In this document: positions 42,717-51,395 of the stretch, piece by piece
Position numbering within the stretch: position 1 is the stretch's first letter
Layout of the letters: each line of letters starts with the position of its first letter
Assembly (NCBI RefSeq): GCF_009857845.1
Contig: NZ_WWEQ01000007.1
Span: 1-64,000, forward strand
Length of the DNA stretch: 64,000 nt
Reading direction: 5' to 3'
Source of the DNA: Brevibacterium rongguiense
Lineage (GTDB): Bacteria > Actinomycetota > Actinomycetes > Actinomycetales > Brevibacteriaceae
The notes under the pieces: generated by a model
The model's database searches: none
What the model saw: the letters and a program-made list of their open reading frames with translations, nothing else
What the model was told of the DNA's origin: nothing
Translations under genes and position numbers: made by a program

Positions 42717-44036
42717 TCAGGCCTCGCGCATGAACCGGCCGAGCACCCGGGTGCCGAAGTCCAGCGCGTCGAGCGGGACGCGCTCATCGACGCCGTGGAA
42801 CATCGCCGGGAAGTCGAGCTCGGCGGGCAGGCGCAGCGGCGCGAAGCCGTAGCCGGTGATGCCCAGGCGGGCCAGCTGCTTGTTGTCCGTGCCGCCGGAC
42901 AGGGCGTAGGGCATGACGTCGGCGCCGGGATCCTCGGCCTTGAGCGCCGCGATCATCTGGTTGACGAGCGAGCCCTCGAAGGGCGTCTCGAGCGCGATGC
43001 CGCTGAGCAGCGGCACGACGTCGACGTTCTCCCCCGCCAGCTCCTTGAGCGTGAGCAGCGCGTCCTCGGACCGGCCCGGCAGCGTGCGGCAGTCCACAAG
43101 CGCCTCGGCGGTGCCGGGGATGACGTTGTGCTTGTAGCCGGCGTCGAGCACCGTGGGGTTGGCCGAGGTCGCGAACGTCGCCCCGACGAACTTCTGCACC
43201 GAGCCCAGCTCGTCGAGCAGCGCCTGGTAGTTCTCCGGGGCGAAGTCGATCCCCGTGAGCTCGGCGACGCCGCGCAGCAGGTCCTGGGTGGCCCGCGGCA
43301 GCTCGACCGGCCATTCGTGGGCGCCGATGCGCGCGATCGCCGCGGCGAGCGTGACGACGGGGTTGTCGCGGTTGACCTGGGAGCCGTGCCCGGCGGTGCC
43401 GTGGGCGACGAGCTTGACCCACTCGATGCCCTTCTCGGCGGTCTGGACGAGGTAGATGCGCTGGCCGCGCACCTCCACGGAGTACCCGCCCACCTCGGAG
43501 ATCGCCTCCGTGGCACCGGCGAACAGCTCCGGGTGGTGCTCGACCATGTAGCGCGAGCCGTACGTCGAGCCGGCCTCCTCGTCGGCGAAGAACGCGATGA
43601 TGAGGTCGCGCCGGGGCACAATGTCCTCGCGCATCATCGCGCGCACGTTCGCGATGATCATCGCGTCCATGTCCTTCATGTCTACCGCGCCGCGGCCCCA
43701 CAGCATGCCGTCGCGGATCTCACCCGCGAAGGGGTCAACGCTCCAGTCCTCGGCGGCGGCCGGCACCACATCGGTGTGGCCGTGGACGACGAGGGCGGGG
43801 GCGCTCCGATCGCTGCCGGGGATGCGGGCGACGAGGTTGGCCCGGCCGGGGGCGGACTCCTCGATGACGGATTCGAGGCCCACCTCGGCGAAGAGCCGCT
43901 GGATGTAGTCGGCCGCAGGGCGCTCGGGATTGGCCCGGTTGTCGCCCCAGTTCTGGGTGTCGATGCGGATGAGCTCCTGCGCGATGCGCACGACCTCGTC
44001 CTGCGCGGCCGGGTGGGTCTGCGTCTGCTCTGCCAT
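42717..44036 (-). CDS. M20/M25/M40 family metallopeptidase
   Basis: A 439-residue di-zinc peptidase. Metal ligands are visible in VVHGHTDVVP, GRGAVDMKDMDA (Asp) and FADEEAGS (Glu-Glu), with the C-terminal His in MFHGVDERVP. The lid domain lies at about residues 195-310. It is a cytoplasmic dipeptidase or acylase type; the substrate is not deducible. It differs clearly from the M20 amidohydrolase at 2.7-3.9 kb. It is downstream of the HNH-repeat-like gene with a 35-bp gap. Confidence 0.92.
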   Translation of the reverse strand: MAEQTQTHPAAQDEVVRIAQELIRIDTQNWGDNRANPERPAADYIQRLFAEVGLESVIEESAPGRANLVARIPGSDRSAPALVVHGHTDVVPAAAEDWSVDPFAGEIRDGMLWGRGAVDMKDMDAMIIANVRAMMREDIVPRRDLIIAFFADEEAGSTYGSRYMVEHHPELFAGATEAISEVGGYSVEVRGQRIYLVQTAEKGIEWVKLVAHGTAGHGSQVNRDNPVVTLAAAIARIGAHEWPVELPRATQDLLRGVAELTGIDFAPENYQALLDELGSVQKFVGATFATSANPTVLDAGYKHNVIPGTAEALVDCRTLPGRSEDALLTLKELAGENVDVVPLLSGIALETPFEGSLVNQMIAALKAEDPGADVMPYALSGGTDNKQLARLGITGYGFAPLRLPAELDFPAMFHGVDERVPLDALDFGTRVLGRFMREA

Positions 44037-44071
44037 GGCTGCCTTCCGTCGGTGGGGATCCCCCCGGCAGT

Positions 44072-44710
44072 CTAGCGAGGCGCGCCCGCCGCCTTCGCAG
44101 CCGACCACGAGCCGAACTGCTTGCGCACGGCGGCGCCCGAGGGGCGGGGCCGGCCCGCGCTCGCCTCGCCCTTGGCCCAGGGGGCATAGGCCGCGAACGG
44201 CGCGCTGGACCCCGCCGCTGCGAGGAAGTCGTGCATCGCCTCGGCGTAGTCCGCGGCGGAGAAGCGGGTGTTGCCCCGCTGCCGGCCGCGCCCGGAGGCC
44301 GGCAGGCCCACCGCGGTCATCGCATCGTTCCAGTACTGGGCGCCCAACAGGGCCCGGACGGTCTGCGAGGTGGGCGGCCAGGTCCGCAGACCCGAGCGCG
44401 CGCTCATGCCGTGGGCGGTCAGCCAGGCAGCGCGCGCGGCATCGTAGGCCTCGGCGCTCAGCGGGCTCGCCTCGCCCGCCGCGATGACCTCGGCCGCGGC
44501 GGCGGCGCCGGCGGCGAGCTCGCTCAGCAGCGCCTCGGCCTGCGCCTGGTCCGCGCCCTGGCGCACGAGTGCCGCGCGGATGACGCGCGCCTCGGCCTCC
44601 GGCAGCGCGGCCCCAGCCGCCTCCGGGCCGGCGGAGGGCAGCCCCGCCCCGGCGGCGTAGAGGAACCGCACGGCGGTGGCGGCGGCGGGCACGGTCTGCG
44701 GGCTGGGCAT
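44072..44710 (-). CDS. Protein with homing-endonuclease-associated-type repeats, no nuclease domain
   Basis: A 212-residue protein. The N-terminal half is Ala/Glu-rich and helical. Two or three Trp-containing units in the C-terminal half (RTWPPTSQTVRALLGAQYWNDAMTAVGLP; AVRKQFGSWSAAKAAGAP) resemble the small DNA-binding repeat seen beside HNH homing endonucleases. No HNH, GIY-YIG or other catalytic motif is present. It may be a stand-alone DNA-binding protein; this is inference. TAGGCT-N6-ATG suggests a leaderless start. Confidence 0.6.
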   Translation of the reverse strand: MPSPQTVPAAATAVRFLYAAGAGLPSAGPEAAGAALPEAEARVIRAALVRQGADQAQAEALLSELAAGAAAAAEVIAAGEASPLSAEAYDAARAAWLTAHGMSARSGLRTWPPTSQTVRALLGAQYWNDAMTAVGLPASGRGRQRGNTRFSAADYAEAMHDFLAAAGSSAPFAAYAPWAKGEASAGRPRPSGAAVRKQFGSWSAAKAAGAPR

Positions 44711-44745
44711 GGGCCAAGCCTAACTGCGCTGTCCACGGGCTCCCT

Positions 44746-44781
44746 GACAGGAGACAGGGCCCCGACAGGAGACAGGGCCCC
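44746..44781. repeat. 18-bp tandem duplication
   Basis: GACAGGAGACAGGGCCCC occurs twice in direct succession (44746-44763 and 44764-44781). The second copy provides the left edge of the adjoining terminator stem. Confidence 0.8.
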
Positions 44782-44808
44782 GGCGAATCAATCGATTCGC
44801 CGGGGCCC
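44775..44808 (-). terminator. Terminator of tRNA-Leu
   Basis: A perfect 15-bp stem, GGGCCCCGGCGAATC / GATTCGCCGGGGCCC, with a 4-nt loop. It lies 12 nt past the 3' end of the tRNA on the minus strand. Confidence 0.75.
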
Positions 44809-44820
44809 TTCGCCGTCCTG

Positions 44821-44908
44821 TGCGCGGAGGGGGACTTGAACCCCCACGCCCGCTAATTGGGGCACTAGCACCTCAAGCTAGCGCGTCTACCTATTCCGCC
44901 ACCCGCGC
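44821..44908 (-). tRNA. tRNA-Leu (anticodon GAG)
   Basis: An 88-nt class II tRNA. The acceptor stem GCGCGGG pairs with TCCGCGC. The anticodon stem CTAGC/GCTAG encloses loop TTGAGGT, giving anticodon GAG (reads CUU/CUC). A long variable arm is present, and the T arm GGGGG-TTCAAGT-CCCCC is perfect. The 3' CCA is not encoded. It has its own promoter and terminator. Confidence 0.95.
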
Positions 44909-44922
44909 AGGCAACGGATAGA

Positions 44923-44951
44923 ACAATACACGCCCGCTGGCCGGGTGCCAA
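44923..44951 (-). promoter_or_regulatory. Promoter of tRNA-Leu
   Basis: Minus strand TTGGCA (44946-44951), 17-bp spacer, TATTGT (44923-44928), 14 nt before the mature 5' end. Confidence 0.75.
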
Positions 44952-44963
44952 ATCCGTGCCTGA

Positions 44964-45842
44964 TCAGCGCTTTTGCACGCGGGTGAGGACGTGCGGCTTG
45001 CCCTTGGACGGGCTGAAGACGGCGGTCGAGAACCCCGCGGCGTCCCGGTCGAACTGCGCGTAGCCGGCGGTGCCGGGCAGCGTGAGCGGGCTGGCGAACT
45101 GCACCGTCCAGTCGAAGGCGTCCAGGCGCGGGTCCGCGGCGGCGAAGGCGCGCGCGGCCGTGTACATCCCGTGCGCGATCGTCGAGCGGAAGCCGAACGC
45201 CTTAGCGGCCAGCACGCTCACGTGAATGGGGTTGTAGTCCCCGGACACGCGGGCGTAGGCGGGCCCGATGCCCCGCGGCAGCCGCCACAGCGCGGTGGCC
45301 GTCAGCCCGTCGGGCATCGCCATCCGCTCGGCGGGCTGCCCCGCGGCCGCCCCGGGCACCGTCTTGCCCCGCGCCAGGTACGTGGAGGACTCGGTGAAGA
45401 CGGGCTCGCCGTCCACGCTGCCGGCCACGAGGATGTCGACCTCGGTGCCGTTGTGCACCGCGCGCAGGGGCGACAGGCTCACCTCCGCGCGGACCTCCTC
45501 ACCCACGCGCACCGGCCGCAGCTGGGCGAACGCGTTGCGCACGTGGACCATGCCGAGCACGGGCAGCCCGAAGCCGGGGTCCGTCATGAGCTCCAGGCTC
45601 GGCGCGAACCCGAGCGTGTGGAGGTAGGCCGGTGAGACGGTGTCGCGCACCGGCGCGTCCACGACGGTGTCGAACCGTGAGACGGCCAGCGGGTCGAGCA
45701 CGGTGTCGGCCACGATCGTGCGCGCGGGGACGTGGGCGCTCGGCGCGCCCCGCCCGGGCAGCAGCCCGCGCAGGGCACGCGCGTAGGTTGCGCCCGCCGA
45801 GGCGCGGGCCGGGGTGCGCTCGTTCGCGCCCTGCCCGCCCAT
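44964..45842 (-). CDS. MaoC-type (R)-3-hydroxyacyl hydratase/dehydratase, HtdX-like
   Basis: A 292-residue double-hotdog protein. The C-terminal half has the hydratase-2 motif YARVSGDYNPIHVS with the catalytic Asp/His; the N-terminal half is a degenerate hotdog domain. It interconverts 3-hydroxyacyl and trans-2-enoyl thioesters. The start overlaps the fabG4-like stop by one base (TGATG). The order fadA2-fabG4-htdX matches mycobacteria (Rv0243, Rv0242c, Rv0241c neighbourhood), which supports the assignment. Confidence 0.9.
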   Translation of the reverse strand: MGGQGANERTPARASAGATYARALRGLLPGRGAPSAHVPARTIVADTVLDPLAVSRFDTVVDAPVRDTVSPAYLHTLGFAPSLELMTDPGFGLPVLGMVHVRNAFAQLRPVRVGEEVRAEVSLSPLRAVHNGTEVDILVAGSVDGEPVFTESSTYLARGKTVPGAAAGQPAERMAMPDGLTATALWRLPRGIGPAYARVSGDYNPIHVSVLAAKAFGFRSTIAHGMYTAARAFAAADPRLDAFDWTVQFASPLTLPGTAGYAQFDRDAAGFSTAVFSPSKGKPHVLTRVQKR

Positions 45843-47224
45843 CAGGCGCCCACCATGTTCTGGCCGCACACGCGCAGCGTGCGCCCGTTGATCCCGGCGG
45901 CGGCGTCCGAGGCGAGGAATGCGATCGCCTCCGCGACGTCGCGCGGCAGCCCGCCCTGGGCGAGGCTCGACAGGCGACGGGCCACCTGGCGGGTGAGCAC
46001 GGGCATCTTCTTCGTCATCTCCGTCTCGATGAAGCCCGGGGCCACGGCGTTGATGCTGCCCGAGCGGCGCGCGAACGAGTCCGCGGCGGCCGCGGCCATC
46101 CCGATGACGCCGGCCTTGGAGGCCGCGTAGTTCGTCTGCCCGCGGTTGCCCGCGATCCCGGAGGTGGAGGCCAGGGAGACGACGTGGGGGGCATCGCCCC
46201 ACGCGCCCAGCTCGTCGAGCCGGTCGTCCATGCGCAGCTGGGAGAGAACGTTGACGCCCAGCACGGAGGACCAGCGCCCGGCGTCCATGTTCGCAAGCAT
46301 CTTGTCGCGCGTGATCCCCGCGTTGTGGATGAGGATGTCGATGGGCCGGCCGACGGCGGCGGCGATCGTGTCCGCGGCGTCGGGGGCGGTGATGTCGGCC
46401 TGGATGGCCGTGCCCCGCACCCGGTTCATCGTGTCGGCCAGCGCCTGGCCCGCGGCCGGGACGTCGACGCCGTAGACCTGGGCGCCGTCGCGGCGCAGCA
46501 CCTCGACGATCGCGGCGCCGATGCCCCGGGCCGCGCCCGTGACGACGGCGACGCGCCCGGCCAGCGGCGCGGCCGCGGAGTCGCCGGTGGCGGCGAAGTC
46601 GGCGGCGCCGATGCGCCGGCCGCGCTCGGAGTCGACCGTGAGGAACTGGCCGGAGACGTAGGCGGACTTCGCCGAGAGCAGGAACCACAGCGCCGCGGCG
46701 ACGGAGGGCGCCTCGGGGCCGACGCCGTCGAGCAGGATGCCGTTGGCGGTGCTGCCCGAGCGCATCTCGTGGGCCGCGGAGCGCAGGATGCCGGTCACGC
46801 CGCCGCGCGCGGCGTTGAGGGCCGGGTCGACGGGCGCCACGGCGGCCTCATCGGCCGTTGCCGGGGCATCGGAGAGCGTGATGACGCGACCGCAGGTGAC
46901 GAGCCCGCGCAGGGCGGTGCCGACGGCGAGCGTCGCATCCTGCAGGTCGGCCGGGGTCTGCGCGCCGTCGTAGGCGGCGATGATCGCGCTGTAGCGCTGG
47001 CCGGGATCGGCGGCGCGCTGGACGGAGAAGCCCGCGTCGACGAGCAGGCCGGCCAGCGCCTCGGCGCCGGGGGTGGAGCCCGCCACGAGGACGGGCTCGG
47101 CCAGGTAGCCGTGCTGCGGGTCGTCGGCGCTGAAGCGGCGCAGCGGCACGGGCGCGGGCAGGCCGAGCTTCTTCGCGATCCCGCGCAGGGGTCCGTTGAC
47201 GAGGTCGAGGTACGTATCGCTCAC
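45842..47224 (-). CDS. High-molecular-weight 3-oxoacyl reductase, FabG4-like
   Basis: A 460-residue SDR. Residues about 1-210 form an N-terminal flavodoxin-like domain typical of HMW FabG; the ketoreductase begins near 222 with VVTGAARGIG (229-236), NAGITRDKM, and the catalytic Ser-Tyr-Lys set in SLASTSGIAG..TNYAASKAG. It reduces 3-oxoacyl thioesters with NAD(P)H. The GTG start overlaps the fadA2 stop (GTGA). The length agrees with Mycobacterium FabG4 (about 454). Confidence 0.92.
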   Translation of the reverse strand: MSDTYLDLVNGPLRGIAKKLGLPAPVPLRRFSADDPQHGYLAEPVLVAGSTPGAEALAGLLVDAGFSVQRAADPGQRYSAIIAAYDGAQTPADLQDATLAVGTALRGLVTCGRVITLSDAPATADEAAVAPVDPALNAARGGVTGILRSAAHEMRSGSTANGILLDGVGPEAPSVAAALWFLLSAKSAYVSGQFLTVDSERGRRIGAADFAATGDSAAAPLAGRVAVVTGAARGIGAAIVEVLRRDGAQVYGVDVPAAGQALADTMNRVRGTAIQADITAPDAADTIAAAVGRPIDILIHNAGITRDKMLANMDAGRWSSVLGVNVLSQLRMDDRLDELGAWGDAPHVVSLASTSGIAGNRGQTNYAASKAGVIGMAAAAADSFARRSGSINAVAPGFIETEMTKKMPVLTRQVARRLSSLAQGGLPRDVAEAIAFLASDAAAGINGRTLRVCGQNMVGA

Positions 47225-48504
47225 TTGGCTGCCTCCACGATCGCTGCGAGTCCTTCTCCGCCGGCGGCGCAGATGGAGATGAGTGCGCGCTGCTTGCCGG
47301 TCGCGTGCAGGTACTTGGCGACCTGGGCGACGATGCGCCCGCCGGTCGCGGCGAACGGGTGGCCCGCCGCCAGGGACGAGCCCAGCGGGTTGAGCCTGTC
47401 GCGGTCGATCGAGCCCAGGGGGCCGTCGAGGCCGAGCCGCTCGCGGCAGTACTCCTCGCTCTCCCAGGCAGCGAGGTGGCACAGCACGGTTGCGGCGAAC
47501 GCCTCGTGGATCTCCACGACGTCGAAGTCCGCGAAGGTCAGGCCGTTGCGGGCCAGCAGGCGGGGCACCGCGTAGGCGGGGGCCATGAGGAGGCCCTCGG
47601 CGCCGGAGACGAAGTCCACCGCGGCGGCCTCCGCGTCGACGATCTGCGCCAGCGGCGTGAGGCCGTGCTCGGCGGCCCACTCGTCGGAGCCCAGCAGCAC
47701 GGCCGAGGCGCCGTCGGTCAGCGGCGTGGAGTTGCCGGCGGTCATCGTGGCCTCGCCGTCGAGCTTCGTGCCGAAGACCGGGCTGAGCTTGCCGAGCTTC
47801 TCCACGGTGGAGTCGGGGCGCAGGTTCGTGTCGCGCGACACGCCCAGGAACGGGGTGACGAGGTCGGCGAAGAACCCCTCGTCCCACGCCTTGCCGGCGC
47901 GCTGGTGGGACAGGGCGGCGAGCTCGTCCTGGGCCTGGCGCGAGATGCCCCACTCGAGGGTCGTCATGGCCTGGTGCTCGCCCATGGACTTGCCGGTGCG
48001 CTGCTCGCCGGCGCCGGGGCCCTGGGGCGCGAGGTCGGCCGGGCGCAGGCGGGCGAACGCCTTGAGCTTCTGCGCGGCGGTCTTGGCGCGCATCGCGTCG
48101 AGCAGTGCGGTGCGGGCGTTGTCGCCCAGCACGAGGGGGGCGTCCGAGGTGGAGTCCGCACCGCCGCCGATGCCGGACTCGAGCTGGCCCAGGCGGATCT
48201 TGTTGCTGATGCCCAGGATCGCCTCGAGGCCGGTGGCGCACGCCATGCCCACGTCGTAGGCGGGGGTGGTGGGCGCGAAGGCGGAGCCGAGCACGGCCTC
48301 GCGGGTGAGGTTGATGTCGCGCGGGTGCTTGATGACCGCGCCGCCTGCGACCTCGCCGATGCGCTCGCCGGCCAGGCCGTAGCGGGCGGCGAGGCCGTCG
48401 AGCGCGGCGGTGAGGAGATCGCGCTCGGACGCGTGCGAGTATTCCTTGTTCGAGCGGGCGAACGGGGTGCGGTTGCCCCCGAGGATGAGTGCTCTGCGGG
48501 TCAC
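47221..48504 (-). CDS. fadA2: Acetyl-CoA acyltransferase (thiolase), FadA2-like
   Basis: A 427-residue thiolase. The nucleophilic Cys is in GMACATGLEA, His in EIHEAFAAT and the second Cys in ICAAGGEG; NPLGSSLAAGHPFAATGGR is the classic C-terminal signature. It cleaves 3-ketoacyl-CoA or condenses acetyl-CoA units. First gene of the fadA2-fabG4-htdX operon. GTG start. An inverted-repeat operator pair lies in the 104-bp divergent gap shared with a TetR gene, which probably controls both directions. Confidence 0.93.
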   Translation of the reverse strand: MTRRALILGGNRTPFARSNKEYSHASERDLLTAALDGLAARYGLAGERIGEVAGGAVIKHPRDINLTREAVLGSAFAPTTPAYDVGMACATGLEAILGISNKIRLGQLESGIGGGADSTSDAPLVLGDNARTALLDAMRAKTAAQKLKAFARLRPADLAPQGPGAGEQRTGKSMGEHQAMTTLEWGISRQAQDELAALSHQRAGKAWDEGFFADLVTPFLGVSRDTNLRPDSTVEKLGKLSPVFGTKLDGEATMTAGNSTPLTDGASAVLLGSDEWAAEHGLTPLAQIVDAEAAAVDFVSGAEGLLMAPAYAVPRLLARNGLTFADFDVVEIHEAFAATVLCHLAAWESEEYCRERLGLDGPLGSIDRDRLNPLGSSLAAGHPFAATGGRIVAQVAKYLHATGKQRALISICAAGGEGLAAIVEAAK

Positions 48505-48534
48505 GGTGCCTCCAGGTCGATGGGTTTATCTGTG

Positions 48535-48605
48535 ACGAACAGTACCAGCCAGTTCTGCCGGCGTGATGTGCGTCCCGGCCCGCGATTCTTCCTGGTACGG
48601 TTCGT
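48535..48605. promoter_or_regulatory. Paired operator half-sites between fadA2 and tetR
   Basis: ACGAACAGTACCAG (48535-48548) and CTGGTACGGTTCGT (48592-48605) are inverted copies with one mismatch over 14 bp, separated by 43 bp. Each flanks one of the divergent starts, with the right arm ending 3 bp before the tetR ATG. This is the expected layout of a TetR autoregulatory operator pair. Confidence 0.65.
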
Positions 48606-48608
48606 AAC

Positions 48609-49262
48609 ATGAGTTCGACAGGACGGGACGGCCGCGCCACCCGCTGGGACAGCCATCGCCGCGAGCGCCGGCGCGAGCTGCTCCGCGCCGTGCGCGCGGC
48701 TATCGCCGCCTTCGGCGAGGACGTCACGATGGAGCAGATCTCGCAGTACTCGGGCACCTCGAAGCCGGTCCTCTACCGCTACTTCGGCGACCGCCGGGGC
48801 CTGCGCCTGGCCATGGGCGAATGGGCGATGAGCACGATCCGCCGCCGCCTCCAGGAGGCCGAGGCGCCCGACAGCAGCCCGCGCGCCGTCCTCTACGCGA
48901 TGATCAGCGCGTACGCCGAGCTCGCGGCCGCCGGGCCCGACGTCTACCGGTTCTGCAACCCCGCCGTCGCCGCCACGGACGAGCCGCCGTCGGGCGACGA
49001 GGCCCCGGGCGGCGGCTTCTTCGCCGACATCACCGGCCTGCTCTGCGAGCGGCTGGGCCTCACCGAGCCCACCGAGGTGCTCTGGGGCTGCGGCGCCATC
49101 GGCTTCGTGCGCGCCGCCACCGACCAGTGGCTCCACGCCCCAGCCGACCTGCCCGCCTTCGCCGGCCGGGTCGCCGACTGGCTCGCCGCCTCCGCGCCGG
49201 CACCGGCCGGGCGGCCCACGCACGCACACGCAACCGCCACGTCCCCAAGGAGGACACCATGA
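48609..49262 (+). CDS. TetR-family regulator of the fatty acid cluster
   Basis: A 217-residue regulator. The N-terminal helix-turn-helix (MEQISQYSGTSKPVLYRYFGDRRGL, split here as residues about 40-65) is typical TetR; the C-terminal ligand domain contains an acyl-CoA-compatible hydrophobic core. It is divergent from fadA2-fabG4-htdX and overlaps the downstream acyl-CoA oxidase gene by 4 nt (ATGA), so it probably represses both transcripts in response to acyl-CoA. The C-terminal tail is Ala/Pro/His-rich. Confidence 0.9.
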   Translation: MSSTGRDGRATRWDSHRRERRRELLRAVRAAIAAFGEDVTMEQISQYSGTSKPVLYRYFGDRRGLRLAMGEWAMSTIRRRLQEAEAPDSSPRAVLYAMISAYAELAAAGPDVYRFCNPAVAATDEPPSGDEAPGGGFFADITGLLCERLGLTEPTEVLWGCGAIGFVRAATDQWLHAPADLPAFAGRVADWLAASAPAPAGRPTHAHATATSPRRTP

Positions 49263-51331
49263 CCGCTGCGAACCACCGGCTCGACCTCGACACGGGCTTC
49301 CTCGGCGCGCTCCTCGACGGCCCCCACGCGGACAAGCGCCACCGTGGCCGCGAGGTCGCCGAGCACGCCGACGCGCACCTGCCCGACGACCTCACTCTCG
49401 ACCAGAAGCGCGAGGCGACGAAGGACGCGCTCCACCACGTCGTCGACTCCGGCATGACGCAGCTGCCGCTGCCCGTGGACGCGGGCGGCAAGAACGACCA
49501 CGCGGGCTACGTGTCGGGCTTCGAGGAGCTCGTGGCCAGCTCGCCCAGCCTCCAGATCAAGGCCGGCGTGCAGTTCGGGCTCTTCGGCGGCGCCATCCAG
49601 CACCTGGGCAACGCCGAGCAGCAGGCGAAGTGGCTGCTCCCCGCCCTCAAGGGCGAGCTGCTCGGCAGCTTCGCGATGACCGAGATCGGCCACGGCTCCG
49701 ACGTCGCCTCCCTGGGCACCACGGCCCTGTACGATCCCGCGGATGACTCGTTCGTCCTCCACACCCCGTTCCGCGCGGCGACGAAGGAGTACATCGGCAA
49801 CGCCGCCTGCCACGCCCAGGCCGCCGTCGTCTTCGCCAAGCTCATCGTCGACGGGGTGGACCACGGCGTGCACGTGCTGTTCGTGCCGGTGCGCGATGAG
49901 GACGGGGCGCCCATGCCCGGCGTGTCGTTCGAGGACGACGGGTACAAGGGCGGCCTGCCCGGCGTCGACAACGGCCGCATCGCGTTCGACCACGTGCGCG
50001 TCCCGCGCACCAACCTGCTCGACCGCTACGGCGCCGTGGACGCGGACGGCGTCTACTCCTCCCCCATCGAGTCCCCCGGCCGCCGGTTCTTCACGATGCT
50101 CTCGACCCTTGTCCAGGGCCGCGTGTCGCTGGACGGCGCGGCGACGGTGGCGGAGAAGCTCGCCCTCGACATCGCGATCCGCTACGGGCTCGAGCGCCGC
50201 CAGTTCAGCGGCGCGGGCGACGCGGAGACCGTGCTCCTCGACTACGGCCGCCATCAGCGTAGGCTCATGCCGCGCCTGGCCCGCGCCTACGCCGATGCCT
50301 TCGCCCACGAGAAGCTGCTGGAGAGCTTCCAGGCCGTCTTCTCCGGCGCCGATGACTCGGAGGCCGCCCAGCAGCGCCTCGAGACCGAGGCCGCGGGCTT
50401 CAAGGCGATGACGACGTGGAACGCGCTCGACACGATCCAGGTGTGCCGCGAGGCCTGCGGCGGGGCCGGCTTCATGGCGGAGAACCGCCTCGTCGGCCTC
50501 CACGCGGACCTCGATGTCTTCGCGACGTTCGAGGGCGACAACACGGTCCTGCTCCAGCTCGTGGGCAAGCGCCTGCTGGGCGACTACTCGGAGGAGCTGC
50601 GCCACATCGACTTCGGCGGCGCGGCGCGCCTCATCGGCTCCCAGGCCGCGGAGTACTCCCTCTACCGCTCCGGCCTGGCCAATGTGGGGCGCACGATCGG
50701 CGATCTGTTCACCCCGGCGCTCAACGCCTCGCGGATCCGCTCGGGCAAGATGCAGGAGGCCCTGCTGGCCAGCCGCGTCGAGTCGATGGTCGCGCAGGTC
50801 GCCCAGGACCTGCGCCCGGCGGCCAAGGCGGACCCGGCCACAGCGGCCGCGCTGTTCAACGACAACCAGCACGCGCTCATCGAGGCCGCCCAGGCCTACG
50901 TCGAGCTGCTCAAGTGGCAGGCGCTCAACGAGGCGATGCACGCGGTGGATGCGAAGGCCCACCCGAGCGAGGCGAAGGTGCTCCGGCGCATCCGCGACCT
51001 CTTCGGGCTCAGCCTCATCGAGGAGCACATCGGCTGGCACATCATGTTCGGCCGCCTGTCGATGGCCCGCGCCCGCCAGATCGGCCCGGCGATCGACCGC
51101 CTGTGCCGCAAGCTGCGCGACAACGCCGCGGAGCTCGTGGGCGCGTTCGGCTACGGCCCGGCCCAGCGCCGCTCCGCGATCGCCGAGGGCGCCGAGGCCG
51201 AGCGCCAGGAGGAGGCGGCGGAGTACCTGCGCCGCGAGCGGGCCAAGGCCGATGCCCCGGTCGACGAGAAGGTCCTCCACCGCCGCCGGAAGGCCGAGGC
51301 GAAGGCGGCCAAGGGCGCCCAGAAATCCTGA
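49259..51331 (+). CDS. Acyl-CoA oxidase/dehydrogenase-type flavoprotein
   Basis: A 690-residue FAD enzyme, longer than ordinary acyl-CoA dehydrogenases (about 380-400) and with an acyl-CoA oxidase-type C-terminal region. FAMTEIGHGSDV binds the flavin, EACGGAGFMAENRL and the catalytic Glu in FATFEGDNTVLLQL match the acyl-CoA oxidase signature. It introduces the trans-2 double bond in fatty acyl-CoA. It starts at the ATG overlapping the tetR stop. The last 60 residues are Lys/Ala/Glu-rich and probably disordered. Confidence 0.92.
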   Translation: MTAANHRLDLDTGFLGALLDGPHADKRHRGREVAEHADAHLPDDLTLDQKREATKDALHHVVDSGMTQLPLPVDAGGKNDHAGYVSGFEELVASSPSLQIKAGVQFGLFGGAIQHLGNAEQQAKWLLPALKGELLGSFAMTEIGHGSDVASLGTTALYDPADDSFVLHTPFRAATKEYIGNAACHAQAAVVFAKLIVDGVDHGVHVLFVPVRDEDGAPMPGVSFEDDGYKGGLPGVDNGRIAFDHVRVPRTNLLDRYGAVDADGVYSSPIESPGRRFFTMLSTLVQGRVSLDGAATVAEKLALDIAIRYGLERRQFSGAGDAETVLLDYGRHQRRLMPRLARAYADAFAHEKLLESFQAVFSGADDSEAAQQRLETEAAGFKAMTTWNALDTIQVCREACGGAGFMAENRLVGLHADLDVFATFEGDNTVLLQLVGKRLLGDYSEELRHIDFGGAARLIGSQAAEYSLYRSGLANVGRTIGDLFTPALNASRIRSGKMQEALLASRVESMVAQVAQDLRPAAKADPATAAALFNDNQHALIEAAQAYVELLKWQALNEAMHAVDAKAHPSEAKVLRRIRDLFGLSLIEEHIGWHIMFGRLSMARARQIGPAIDRLCRKLRDNAAELVGAFGYGPAQRRSAIAEGAEAERQEEAAEYLRRERAKADAPVDEKVLHRRRKAEAKAAKGAQKS

Positions 51332-51395
51332 GCCCCGCTGGCAGTGGTCGCCACCGGAGAGGGTCCGGACGCCGCGCTCCGGCGGGCCGGGCGGC

